A stretch of 64,000 nt of DNA, taken from NCBI GenBank assembly GCA_003342815.1, contig PTEX01000231.1, forward strand, positions 710,711-774,710, written 5' to 3'. Position 1 is the stretch's first letter, and each line of letters starts with the position of its first letter. This document shows, in pieces, positions 53,401 to 64,000 of this stretch. The position numbers were made by a program, and so were the translations under genes. Source of the stretch: Eudromia elegans. Its lineage: Eukaryota > Chordata > Aves > Tinamiformes > Tinamidae. The notes under the pieces were generated by a model, which saw only the letters and a list, made by a program, of their open reading frames with translations, did no database searches and was not told the origin of the DNA.

Positions 53401-54766
53401 TGGAAAACACCATCCATTTCTAACCAAAAATTATCAAAAAAACACAAATGGGATGATATGCCTTTATTTTCAAGATTGGAGTTGGTTCAAGAGCTAGTTG
53501 CTGCCTTGGCTTCCTTTCATGCAATGCAGCATTGTGAAACTGTTTAGAAAAATATTAGGTACACGTAAGAAGTTGATGTGGCATTTAAATGTTGACTAAT
53601 TTCTAATAAAACATAGAAGATGTTCATGTATATAGTTCATATTGCTAAAGACAGTACTGCCCTGGATGGCTCCTTTAGTATAGTCGTCTCTCCAGCATTG
53701 GACCCAAAGTCTTTAAAATATTCTCTTTTGCATCATATGCTGCTTCGTCACCTTCTGAGCTTTCCATTCTCCATGAAGTTTCTTGCTATCTGCTGTTACG
53801 TTAGAGTGGTGGTTCAGCAGAGGAAGAAAGTGCAAAGATCTGTGGTTTGCTAAAATGGCAAAGGCACTTCTAGAATTTTTCTTCATGAAAAACTACTGCA
53901 AATATTTGTTTAAAATAGACAAGTGAGATTAATATAAAAATTGAGTGGCCTTCCCATATTTGTTCATCTATTGGAGCACAGAATCTCAAGATAATAAGAA
54001 ACCATTTAAATATTTAGTCATAACTTCCAAGTATTTCCTATTACATACTGTAAAATGGAATAATAGAATCTGACAAATTTTCAGTCTAATCTTTAGTATT
54101 GGTCAGTATCCGATTAAAAATAGAAAGTGAATCAGTTCTGTAAACAATCTGTATTAAAATATGAGTATCTTCTTAAATTCAACTACTAGATTATATCTTT
54201 TTTGGTAAGATTTTATATATAGTATCTTGTTTTATAACTTCTGTTCTCGAGCAGGAAATATACTGCCTTTTTAAGGTTGCTGCTGCTGCTATAGTTGCAG
54301 TATCAGGAACATCTCGTGATCTTCTAGATAGCAAGCTTAAACATTAAGCTGATTGCTTTTAATCTGTTCATTTATTATTGAGTTTAGAGAAATTACTTGG
54401 TAGCCTCTTGAAATTCTTTAGGAATGTTAATTTGCCTGCAGAGAAGAACAGACTTGAAAAATGGGCAGGTAGCGTGCATTTGTCTAACATGCACAAACAA
54501 ACTCTATTAATTTGGTGGGAGCTCTTTCCATCTGTGATTGCAGCTATAAGCAGCCATTCAGTAGCTGCAAAAATAGCTGTTTACAGAGGCTGTTTTCTCT
54601 GGTGCTTTGTAGTAATCCATTCTTCCATTTTATGTCAGAAATACCACTCCTGTAATATGGAACTTACTTGAAAGTGAATATATATTTTCTTTTTCCTTGC
54701 AGGTTTTATTTAGTAATCTGGCTATTCCAATAGGTGATCACTGCTGCAAAAAACATTTCTATTTGG

Positions 54767-54787
54767 AGTGACACTAACAGTGTCACT
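54767..54787. repeat. Perfect 8-bp inverted repeat with 5-base loop
   Basis: AGTGACAC and GTGTCACT are separated by TAACA in intron 2, 2.1 kb before exon 3. It can form a hairpin or act as a dyad binding site; neither is proved. Confidence 0.7.
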
Positions 54788-56842
54788 TAGATTTACAGAA
54801 TATGCACATATTCCTGTCTCATTTTTTGTATCATTCAGTTTTTGCAGAGAACTTTTAGAGTCCTATACTGTAGCCAGTATTTTTGCTATCTTGTTTATTA
54901 TATGTTAGTATTTGATGTGGAGCTGTGTTCTCTCTGACTTTTTTTTTCCTTGCTAAGTTTATAGTTGTTTAGAGGAAATGAGTTATTTTGTTTTGAAAAG
55001 GAGCTGAAATTATTATATTTCTAAATTACTGCAAAGAGTGCCTCTTGGGGAAAATTTAATGATTATTAAAAATATCTATTAAAAATTTTAGACAATGATT
55101 ATCTGAAAAAATCTAATGTGTCTGCAAGGAGATTTTTTTCCTAGTTTGAAAATTATTTTCTGAATCTGTCAGAGCATTCTGTTGTCATGATTTATGCTGC
55201 TAAGGATATAACTAAAATATTTAGGACTCAAACATCTCCTTAAGAGAGGCTTCAGTAGATTAAATGGTCATCATGTTTAGTGTTTTTATTTATAGTAAAA
55301 CCTACTTTCCAACAGAGATGTGAAGCTTCTAATTTGTTTTTCTTAATCTCTAGATTTATATTAGCTTAGAGTTGTGTGCATTAATATTTAAGTGAATTTT
55401 AATGATTTTAATATAAGTGATACCTGGAAATGACTGTTGTTCAGTTTAATAGACAGCAACTTCTTTCTTGTTAGAACTAAAAATCCTTAAGGGGAGGAAG
55501 AAACAAAAGGAAATAATGATTTCCTGCATGATACGAAAATCATTTCAATAATTCAATTTGCTGGAAAACTGGAATAGATGTCAGCGTTCCTAATAACATT
55601 TTGAAGATGTCTTATCTTGGCAGATACCTGTATGGCCAAAGAAGAATATACATTAAAAATAATCCTGTCCCTGCCACATTACTGAGCAGCAGGTGGACAG
55701 CCGTGGAAAGGAGGGTGGATGGTGCTTGGGGCGAGCAGATGGAAAGTGATTGGAAGTGTTCGTGTGGCTCCTCCTCACCTCCTCGTAGTGGCTCCTACTG
55801 GGAGAAATTGTGTTAGTTAAAAGGTCTGACTTGGCCACCTTTTAACTGCTGATGAAGACTAGATGGAGACATGAGCGCTTCAGCCCTTTGTGTGGGGCAC
55901 TTTGTGTTGGCTTCCTCCTCCCATGTTGCTGTCTCCCTGGGGCTATGATAACAGCCAGGCACCCCCGGTGCTGCCGGTTGAGAGGGGAGACCATGTGCTG
56001 GCCTATGGTGTCTCAGCCGAAGTGACTCTGTAGCTGCCATTTCACCTTCGTGTTGGAGCCTCATCTGTTCCCTGCCTGCTGGGAACCCTCCTCAATGTGG
56101 AGACGGGCTCCAACCATCCCTCAAAGGAGGTGGAAGCCCTCCTTGTTCGTCTTCGATACGCATTGTAATACCTCTGATGCTTCTGAAGGCAAGACTTAGA
56201 ATAGTATTTCCAAACATTTTTGATAAGCTTTTCTTTGAAATGACCTCTTGCTTTGGGAACAAGAGTTCTGCAGGTTTCCATGCCAAGAAAGCAAAAGTCC
56301 CGTGCAAAAGTCCCAGGCAGCGCGATGGTTGTGTGGGTATCAAACCTGCATATGAACAGCTGGAGGGGAAAAAGCCTCATTCCGTGTTATTAACTTCTCA
56401 TGGTCGCTTTTGTGACTGTAATGTGATTCTTTAGCAAGAGGACTGTTACTTCTGCATGCAAGAACATTTTTTATTTTCAGGAGGAATCCAAGATGAATAG
56501 CGATGCACCGGTGGGCTTATATATGGGCTTGCAGCTAGGTCACCTTGGGAGACACACAGCCTGTCCTGTAGGCTTTCTGCAATAGCTGCTTCATCTTGGG
56601 AGGTGTGCTGAGGGGGGGAAAGGCAAGCTGACTTGCTTGTACCCCAGGTAGAGGTTGTGTTCAAAGTTTCAGTGGCAACTGCTCATGTGCTGTAAATCTG
56701 TTAGGCAGCTAACACTCAGCTATGGGTTTGTGCAGATTTCTTGGGAGCTACTTGCATGGATACACAATGGCCTGAATTACTTGTCTATATAGTCGTGGTG
56801 AGACACCTGGGCTTTGCTTGCTTTGGTGTGTTTGCTTTCTAG

Positions 56843-57106
<264 letters not shown>

Positions 57107-57353
57107 TAATTGAGGGCCTAACTGATATCCTGTTCTCAGTCGTCTTTGATCTTCCCTTTGAAACCTGCTACAGGAATCAGAGAATTTTTAAAATGCCAGA
57201 TTTTGTTTTTAAACCAGAACTAAATTTTCCTAGAAGATTGAGATAGAGTTAAAGAAAGTATTTCTAAGCTGAGTTCTATTAAAATAGAGATTACGGTTTA
57301 ATAATAATAATAAAAAAAAAAAAAAAAGGCTGCTTTACTGACTCCTTTCCCTG

Positions 57354-57502
57354 AGATCATAGACTCATAGAATACTTAAGGCTGGAAGGGACCTCTAGAG
57401 ATCATCTAGTCCAACTCCCCTGCACATACAGGGTCTCTTAGAGCATGTGGCACAGGGTGGTATCCAGGCGAGTTTTAAAGATCTCCATTAAAACCACCTC
57501 CA
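57354..57502 (-). mobile_element. CR1 3'-end fragment, antisense to CDK19
   Basis: AGAGATCATCTAGTCCAACT and the preceding CATAGACTCATAGAAT are the complement of a CR1 3' terminus. The octamer copies are at the low-coordinate end. Only about 150 bases of 3' UTR remain, a typical short 5'-truncated copy, beside an A run at 57311-57327. Confidence 0.88.
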
Positions 57503-58025
57503 GTTTTAATAATCTGCAAGGTTTTGTGAAAAGAAGGTAAAGCCACTTTTTCTCATTAGTGTTTACTTACTCTTATTTTTTTCCCAAATAAATATAATCT
57601 TTAAATGGTCTGTTTTCAGTCCTAGTCTTCTTTTCGGAGAGTTGAGATTTGTAGAGTGAAGTGATATCCCTTGTTCTCACGTGCTATTTTGGCTTGGCAG
57701 CCCAATATTTTCAGAAAATCAGAGCTCCACCGGAGGACTGCCCTCTTCTACCTCTCAATCACCAAGACAAGCATATCGTGGAAGTAACTAATATTCAATT
57801 ATTAATTTTAACTAGCAAATTTGGGACATCAGTATGAGTATGATGAAAATAAAGCACTGGCCGATTGGGCCTGCTGATATGCTAGCATTGTATGGAAAAG
57901 AAGTAGAGTTAAATGTCATTTTTTAAATTTCCAGCAAAGTGGAGTAGAGTTTGATTTCATCTGTTCTGGAGATAAATGGCAGTGACATATGAGGGGAAGT
58001 ACGATATATATGTATGTACATATAC

Positions 58026-58049
58026 TTTTTTTTTTTTTTTTTTTTTTTT
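58026..58049 (+). repeat. T24 tract
   Basis: An uninterrupted run of 24 T follows a short TA/CA-rich segment in intron 3. Confidence 0.95.
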
Positions 58050-58949
58050 ACAGCTTTACAGCTATCAGTAACATGGAAGGTGCTTGAACCTGAGTTTTGG
58101 TTTTAAGCCCGAGAGATATTAAACACTTGCTAGGAGTGATAAATGTGTTTATAATTCCTTTGAAAATATTGGCAAGAAGGCATAGTGATAATAATATGGC
58201 TTTTTAAGGCTTCAGTCAAATAGAAGTTGCCATTACTGGTGTTACTGACAAATTGCTCAATTAGTTATACTTAGCTCTCAACAGTTAGTGCACGTGTACT
58301 TCTCAGTGACACAAATATAACTGTAATCTGGAAGTAAAAGAAACTTAAATCGGGTAAAAAGCAATTTGGCTCAGAACAAATAGGATCATGATATTTCATC
58401 ATCCTTCATATGCTTAAAAACTACTTAATTTGATTTCTCTTGTAGGGTAGCAGCTTTGGTATTTTTTAATGTTTTCTTCAAAATTGGGCGTACACTGTGA
58501 ATTAATGTATTTCTTGCAACTGGTAACAGAGATGATGAATATGAATGCAGCAGCATAAAACTTTGTATGGACAGATTTTTTTTTTGTACATCTAATGAAT
58601 TTACTCACTTTCCAGAGCATCTACAAAAATTTTACTGATATGAAGGTTAAAAATCCCTTTCCTTCCAGCCTTTTCCATTTTAATTTATTTTGAACTTGTG
58701 TTTTTACATTAGATGATGATGTTTCACATGATTTAACAGCCCTAGATACGGAATCACTGCAATTTAATGTTCTTACCACTCCCCACATCTGGCTAGGTTT
58801 TGGTAATCAGTATAATTATTTTTTATATATTATTTGATGTTGAATGTTTGTTGCGCTAGTTATTTGATGTGAACTGGTCTACTTCTTAACTCTTTTTTTC
58901 TATGGAACATCCTACACAAATCATTTTCCCTCTCTCTGTATACTTGCCA

Positions 58950-59470
58950 ATGTTTCCTCGCTGCTTAAACCTGTACAGGATTTTTATTTTTTTCCTCCTT
59001 TGCATGAAATTAGCCATATTCAAGGCACTCTTGGTTCTGGCTTAACCTTGATCCTCATTTTCTTTACTGTCAGCACGTCCCAAGCATCACTCTTAAATTC
59101 CCCTTTTGTCTCTTTTGCTCACTCCCAACTTTGTGTCTTTTTCCACGCTGCCTCCTACACATGGAACAGCCTCCCAATTAACGTACGTAGAGATCCTTCA
59201 CTATCCTCCTTCAAAAAGCTCCTGAAAATCCGCTTATTTGGTAACGCATTTCGGTATAATAACCACTTGTCATTCTGTCTGTGTTGTGTTGTGTTTTGCT
59301 TCTCCTGTGCTCTACAGCTTGTGCCCTTTCAGCTCTTTGGGGTAGAGATTTGGTAGGGAGTTGGCATATTCTGTTTACTGTTTAGCACCCTGAGCTCCCT
59401 CCTACCCCCTCCAACACTCTGTAGAAGCAAAATAAGTCTATTTGTTGTAATATCTGTTTGATAAAAATTT
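58950..59470 (+). mobile_element. Ancient LINE (L3/CR1 or L2 type), ORF2 C terminus and 3' UTR
   Basis: An open frame at 59000-59356 reads WNSLPINVRRDPSLSSFKKL and then LKIRLF, the signature of the end of ORF2 in L2/L3/CR1-clade LINEs. It is followed by AGCTCTTTGGGGTAGAG and CTGTTTAGCACC, which resemble the 3' UTR of ancient amniote L3/CR1 elements (AGCTCTTTGGGGCAGGG, TAGCAC). The upstream part is decayed. It is older than the CR1 copies here and in sense orientation with CDK19. The exact family needs a repeat-library comparison. Confidence 0.72.
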
Positions 59471-62400
59471 GGAACAATAGATGTGCTCTCACTAGAGAGA
59501 TGCAATTTCTGAGAAATGAACAATTTTAAGTGTAGACATCTATAGTTACCAAAATTTATCGTTAAGCATGGGAATCAGCCTCACATTCAAAGCTGCCCGG
59601 CTTCAGTAACTGTTATTGGCTTCAACAAGAACAGTAAATGCTCATCACTTGTAAACTTCAGATTAATTAAAATCATTAAATTTTGGGCCTCTGTACTAGA
59701 AACATTTGGCAAGAGATGAATAAAAAGTATTAGATGCTATCTCACTCCGTTCGTTTTGTAATACTGAAAAAAAAATGTCCCATTCTAATGAAGAAAAGTG
59801 GTGGGGCCAATTTAGCTTATTAAAAAGTTCTTTTATAGTGAGCAAGACCTTTTTTTAAAAAACTTTGTATTTAATTCCCAAGGGTTAGACTGCTCAAATC
59901 TGAAATTTGACCGTAGATAGCAGCATATTTTATAATTTGCTGTTGCTTCTGTTTGTATCATTGCCAAGGAATGAGGAAAGCTATGTGAATTTAGAACTGC
60001 TTTTGACTGTTACTGATGAAGACTTACTGTGTTGCCCTTGCCCACAAGCATTTATTGGCTGGTTACTAAACCTATCAAAGATTATTTTTCTTCATCACCT
60101 TTCAAATTACATTATGCAAACATTCATGAATTTATAGGAAAGAATGTCTAAGATTAAAGCAATTCTTTTGACCAATGGATTTGTAATTCTTACTTGCTTT
60201 TATTTCTGTAATCCTCAGTGTAATGCACAAAATACTTTTTTTTGGTTATTTGTTGCTGTGGATTGGTAAAATTTTTCAGTTACTGGATGTGCCACAAATG
60301 TCAATTTATATTTTGTTGTCTACACAGCACTGCTTATATATGCTTATCCAATGAAGAAGTAATTACAAGGTTCCTTAGCTTGTCCTCCAGTGTAAAAGGA
60401 GTATTTGACACAAGATTAAAAATGTGTATGTGCGCAGCTACTGTTAAGTCTTCCGTACATTACTGACCACATCCTGTCGTAACTCCGCGTAACTGGTTTG
60501 AATTTGTTCTTATGTTTCTCTTTATAACTTTGCTTTTGTATTCTCATAATTTGACACTTTCACCTTCAGCTGTTCACAGCCACAGAACCAAAGATACCAT
60601 GTTCCTTTCCAATATTTACTCAGATTATCTTGAATGCCTTTAATTTAAATTTGATCCAGGTTGCCTGTCTTGATTAATTACTGTTGGGATAAAAATAGAT
60701 TCAGTTAACACACGGTTGAGTTAGTCTTAAATTTGTGAGTGGAATTGATACTATTTTTGCAGTTTCCTTCTTGCTATACACACTTAGGCCTTCATAGTCT
60801 TACATTTTAAATGCATGGGTTTTTGCTGCTTTATCACTAGGAAAATGCTTATTTTCTTATTCAGTTTGCATAATGTCTTTATTTTGTCGTAATTTAAAGC
60901 CCTGTACTATCCTTCACAATTTCTAATATAAGCCTTTTATACTTTAGGATATTATTCAGAAGTATCTGAAATCTATTATGTGCATGATGATTACTTAATT
61001 GGACTTTCCTTATATTTAAATATATAAATGTGCTAGAGGTGGATTTCACTTGGCAGCAGTGTAATTTTTAGCCATTGCAAAGGTTGTATTACCCATAGCG
61101 TTTCCTTCGTTCTTGGCTAGTCTCGTGCACTGCTAGACCATTGAGTTTTTAATATTGAAAATAACTTACAAAGCACACAAACTTTTGTTTAAATGCTGCA
61201 AATAAGCACATTATTCAATATGTTTGATTCCACAGCCTATATAATTTTTAAATAGAATTCTTAATTCTAAGCAACGTTATTGCAAATATTCTGAATTGAT
61301 GGGATATCTCCCTCTTCTTGCTATGAAGTTAATTCTTTTAATCATTTAATAGTTATGCATAATTTTAAAACCTAAAATCTACTGTTCTGAATATCTAATA
61401 TTACTGCATTCTGATATACATTGACTTTTTAATCCCTTTTTTTAATGACTATAGTTGTTTAAGTAGGTTATTAAAATGATTTGATAATGTTGAATGTGAT
61501 GATACATTAATTATCTAGGACCCATTAAACCATGATTGTGGATATTTTTTTGCTTGATACAATATTTCTCATGTTACATTTTAAAGTAATCTCTAACAAG
61601 TAACTTCAGTAGCAAATAGCACTGTAAAAGCTAACCTTGATGCCAATAAAAATACAGACAGACATTGGCTTTGTGTTTATATGGAATATTTGTTACACGG
61701 ATTTTGCTTTTTAAAATTTAGATTAGAGGTTGTAAGTGTAGGCATGTGTACTTGAAAATAATCTTTATGAAATAGTACAAAGGAGAACATACTCCTATTG
61801 CATATGAATTTCATAACTCTCAGACTGTCTCAATATAGAAACAAAGATACTTAATTTCAGTTAAAAATGCTTTGAGTTTTTTTATGATAAGTGAAGTTGT
61901 GAGAGTGTGACATTGATTCATACAAGGACTTTACAATTTTTTTTAATCACATTAATATTTTCTAATAGATTGAAGTTTCAAAGTTGTCTTCAAATCTGGT
62001 ATAATCAGCTCTGGTTCTTACTTCCTCTAGATCTCAGTTTAGTCTGAGTTAACAGGAGGATAATTCACATGGTATTTTTATATAAATGGGAATAATTTTC
62101 TCCAGGTAGCAGTTTTCTTTTTTTCTTTTCCTTTTGTATAGCCCTATGTGTGTGTGTGTTGTTTTATTGCAGTCCCATACCATTAGGTGATTCTTAATGC
62201 AGCTCAAAGGCAGACAAGAGTGTACAAGCACAAAGTTTATAAAGAATTAATGTAGAGAGAGTGTCCTAAATATTTGCAGTGTTTCAGACAAGAGAATTGA
62301 ATTGTAGTTTTTATTATTATTATCATTATTATTGTATGAAGCTATTCTGAAATGTTGAGGTCTTCATGCTCTAGAAGAACTTTAAGGATCTCTGAGAACT

Positions 62401-64000
62401 TGATAAAACGATACTGAATCTATTTATGTTCGCGCTATGTCTCAAAGCTTATCCTTTTAATTAAAAAAGTGTATTTTATGTAAGTCAACTTTGGCACAAG
62501 ACAGTGGACTGGAGTTCCCTTCACTGCTGCCTGGAAATGGGTGCATGAGGCATTTTGGTCATTGTGGTTCAGAAGAAGATACTGGTTAATGACAGGGCTT
62601 TGAGGGAGGGTTCTGCAATACTGTATACCCAGAACTGGAACTTCCAGTGAGCTCTCTAGAAAATAAAAATCACCCATTTTTGTTTTGATTCTGTTTTCCG
62701 TGCGGTATACATTGGACAAAATGTTTTTGATGTCTAAAACTTTGGTGTCTAAAATCAGTTCCAAGTATAGGCAGATGAAGTTGGGTGGTTTATCTTTGGA
62801 ATAGCAAACAAATGTTTCTTGGGTTCATTGAAATTATCTTTGCAGCCTGTGTTTTAAAAGTGTGCAAGGAGTGTACTTTGAGTTTTTATACCACCTTTGA
62901 ATTTTGATTTATTTCTCATAGCTTATTTAAAACATGTGGCTTTTGTTTGGATATTGATTGCTGAAGAGACAGAGAGTAGAAGTCGTTCAGTTCTTTATAA
63001 TGATACTTGCAGCTATACTGTCTGAATCCTCCTCTTGACCCTGGGACAGATTTAGTGTGTGTCTAAACTTCAGTCTCTTGGGTAACAAAACATAATTATG
63101 CTTTTTTAGTAGTTCATTGGGAGTGCCTGACATTACTCTACTTTGTTCTCAAAGCTTAGATTAGGGATTGAATAGAAAGATGAGTTTTGCTAAGATGTGT
63201 GACCGACAGGCAACTCATTTCAGCAGGGAGAAGAGGCTGCCATAGTTGAGGAATGTGTCTAGGTTGCTGAAATTGCATTTACATCTGATAGAGATTCATG
63301 CAATATAAAATAATCATCTCTTTAGGCAGTAGAGGTGAACATTGTGTATCTTGAAGTTGAACTCCTGTGTGGATCAACCTATGCCGTTGAAATGGGAGCT
63401 CACTGAAATTTCTTCTTTGTCAGGCGTATGTCAAATCTCTCCTTTAGCTGACTTCCTATTTCCATGAAAACCTTTTAGGTACAACGTGCTTATATTAACC
63501 TCTGTTATACCGAGCAGCAGTTCTTGGAATCAGAAATGAATTGAAACAAAATAGAGTAAATTTACCTCAGCTTGATTTCCTTAAAAGCAGCCTAAAACTA
63601 GGTTAAGACTTTGTTGAATGCTTATTTAAGTACTGACTAAATACAAGGGGGTGTTTCAGGGAGCAGATTAAGTTGTTTTGCTATATATATTACCTTGCAC
63701 TGTGTTTACACTGTGTATGCGGGGAGCTGTGGTAAATGTATGTCGTTTCTTATGAGCCAATCTTCACAGTCCTTAGAATGCTTTAGAAGGTAACGTAGGA
63801 GTAGGAGGCACAAGCAGAGAGCTCGAGAACTCTTTCTAGAGTCACAGCTCTGTAATTATATTGCTTAGCCTTGTTTCGTTGCTTTATATATTGCTGTTTA
63901 CATGGTCTTGGCATGTGCTGTTGCTTGTACCCTTTTCTACAACTGAGATCTTGGATTTAAATGTTAAATCTTAAACATTTTGTGACATGAGAAGAGGGCA

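Overview
The window looks like avian nuclear DNA. Three CR1 retrotransposon copies of the bird type are readable, introns are long and AT-rich, and there is one sharp CpG island. The only protein-coding gene I can support is the 5' part of CDK19, the CDK8-paralogous kinase of the Mediator kinase module, on the + strand. Coding exons 1, 2 and 3 are present, with conserved splice sites and phases that join into residues 1-105 of the kinase. The rest of the gene lies beyond position 64000.

Layout: 1 to about 10100 is upstream flank with no recognisable gene. It holds a 5'-truncated CR1 (about 8095-8768) and a probable much older LINE fragment (about 7740-7975). About 10120-11300 is the CpG-island promoter with an NF-Y CCAAT box, GC boxes, two divergently oriented ZNF143/STAF-type motifs and a YY1/TISU-like ATG. 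Exon 1 coding sequence is 11015-11142. Intron 1 (11143-28451) is followed by exon 2 (28452-28527), intron 2 (28528-56884), exon 3 (56885-56995) and the start of intron 3 (56996 to the end). Intron 2 carries a 2 kb rearranged antisense CR1 (about 37062-39085) and several GC/CpG-rich islets, one with an RFX X-box-like palindrome. Intron 3 carries a CR1 3'-end fragment and an ancient LINE of L3/CR1 or L2 type whose ORF2 C terminus still reads.

How it fits together: the encoded segment gives the N-terminal lobe of the kinase. It includes the N-terminal helix that favours cyclin C, the glycine-rich loop, the catalytic lysine, the SMSACRE helix and the hinge. The most interesting local architecture is translational and promoter-level. 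A 13-codon upstream ORF is followed by an upstream ATG that overlaps the CDK19 start out of frame and reads across the exon 1/exon 2 junction to a stop in exon 2. I found no CRISPR array, operon, phage or other non-vertebrate system. Most other open frames look like chance ORFs. Several homopolymer junctions and runs of N mark difficult-to-sequence spots.
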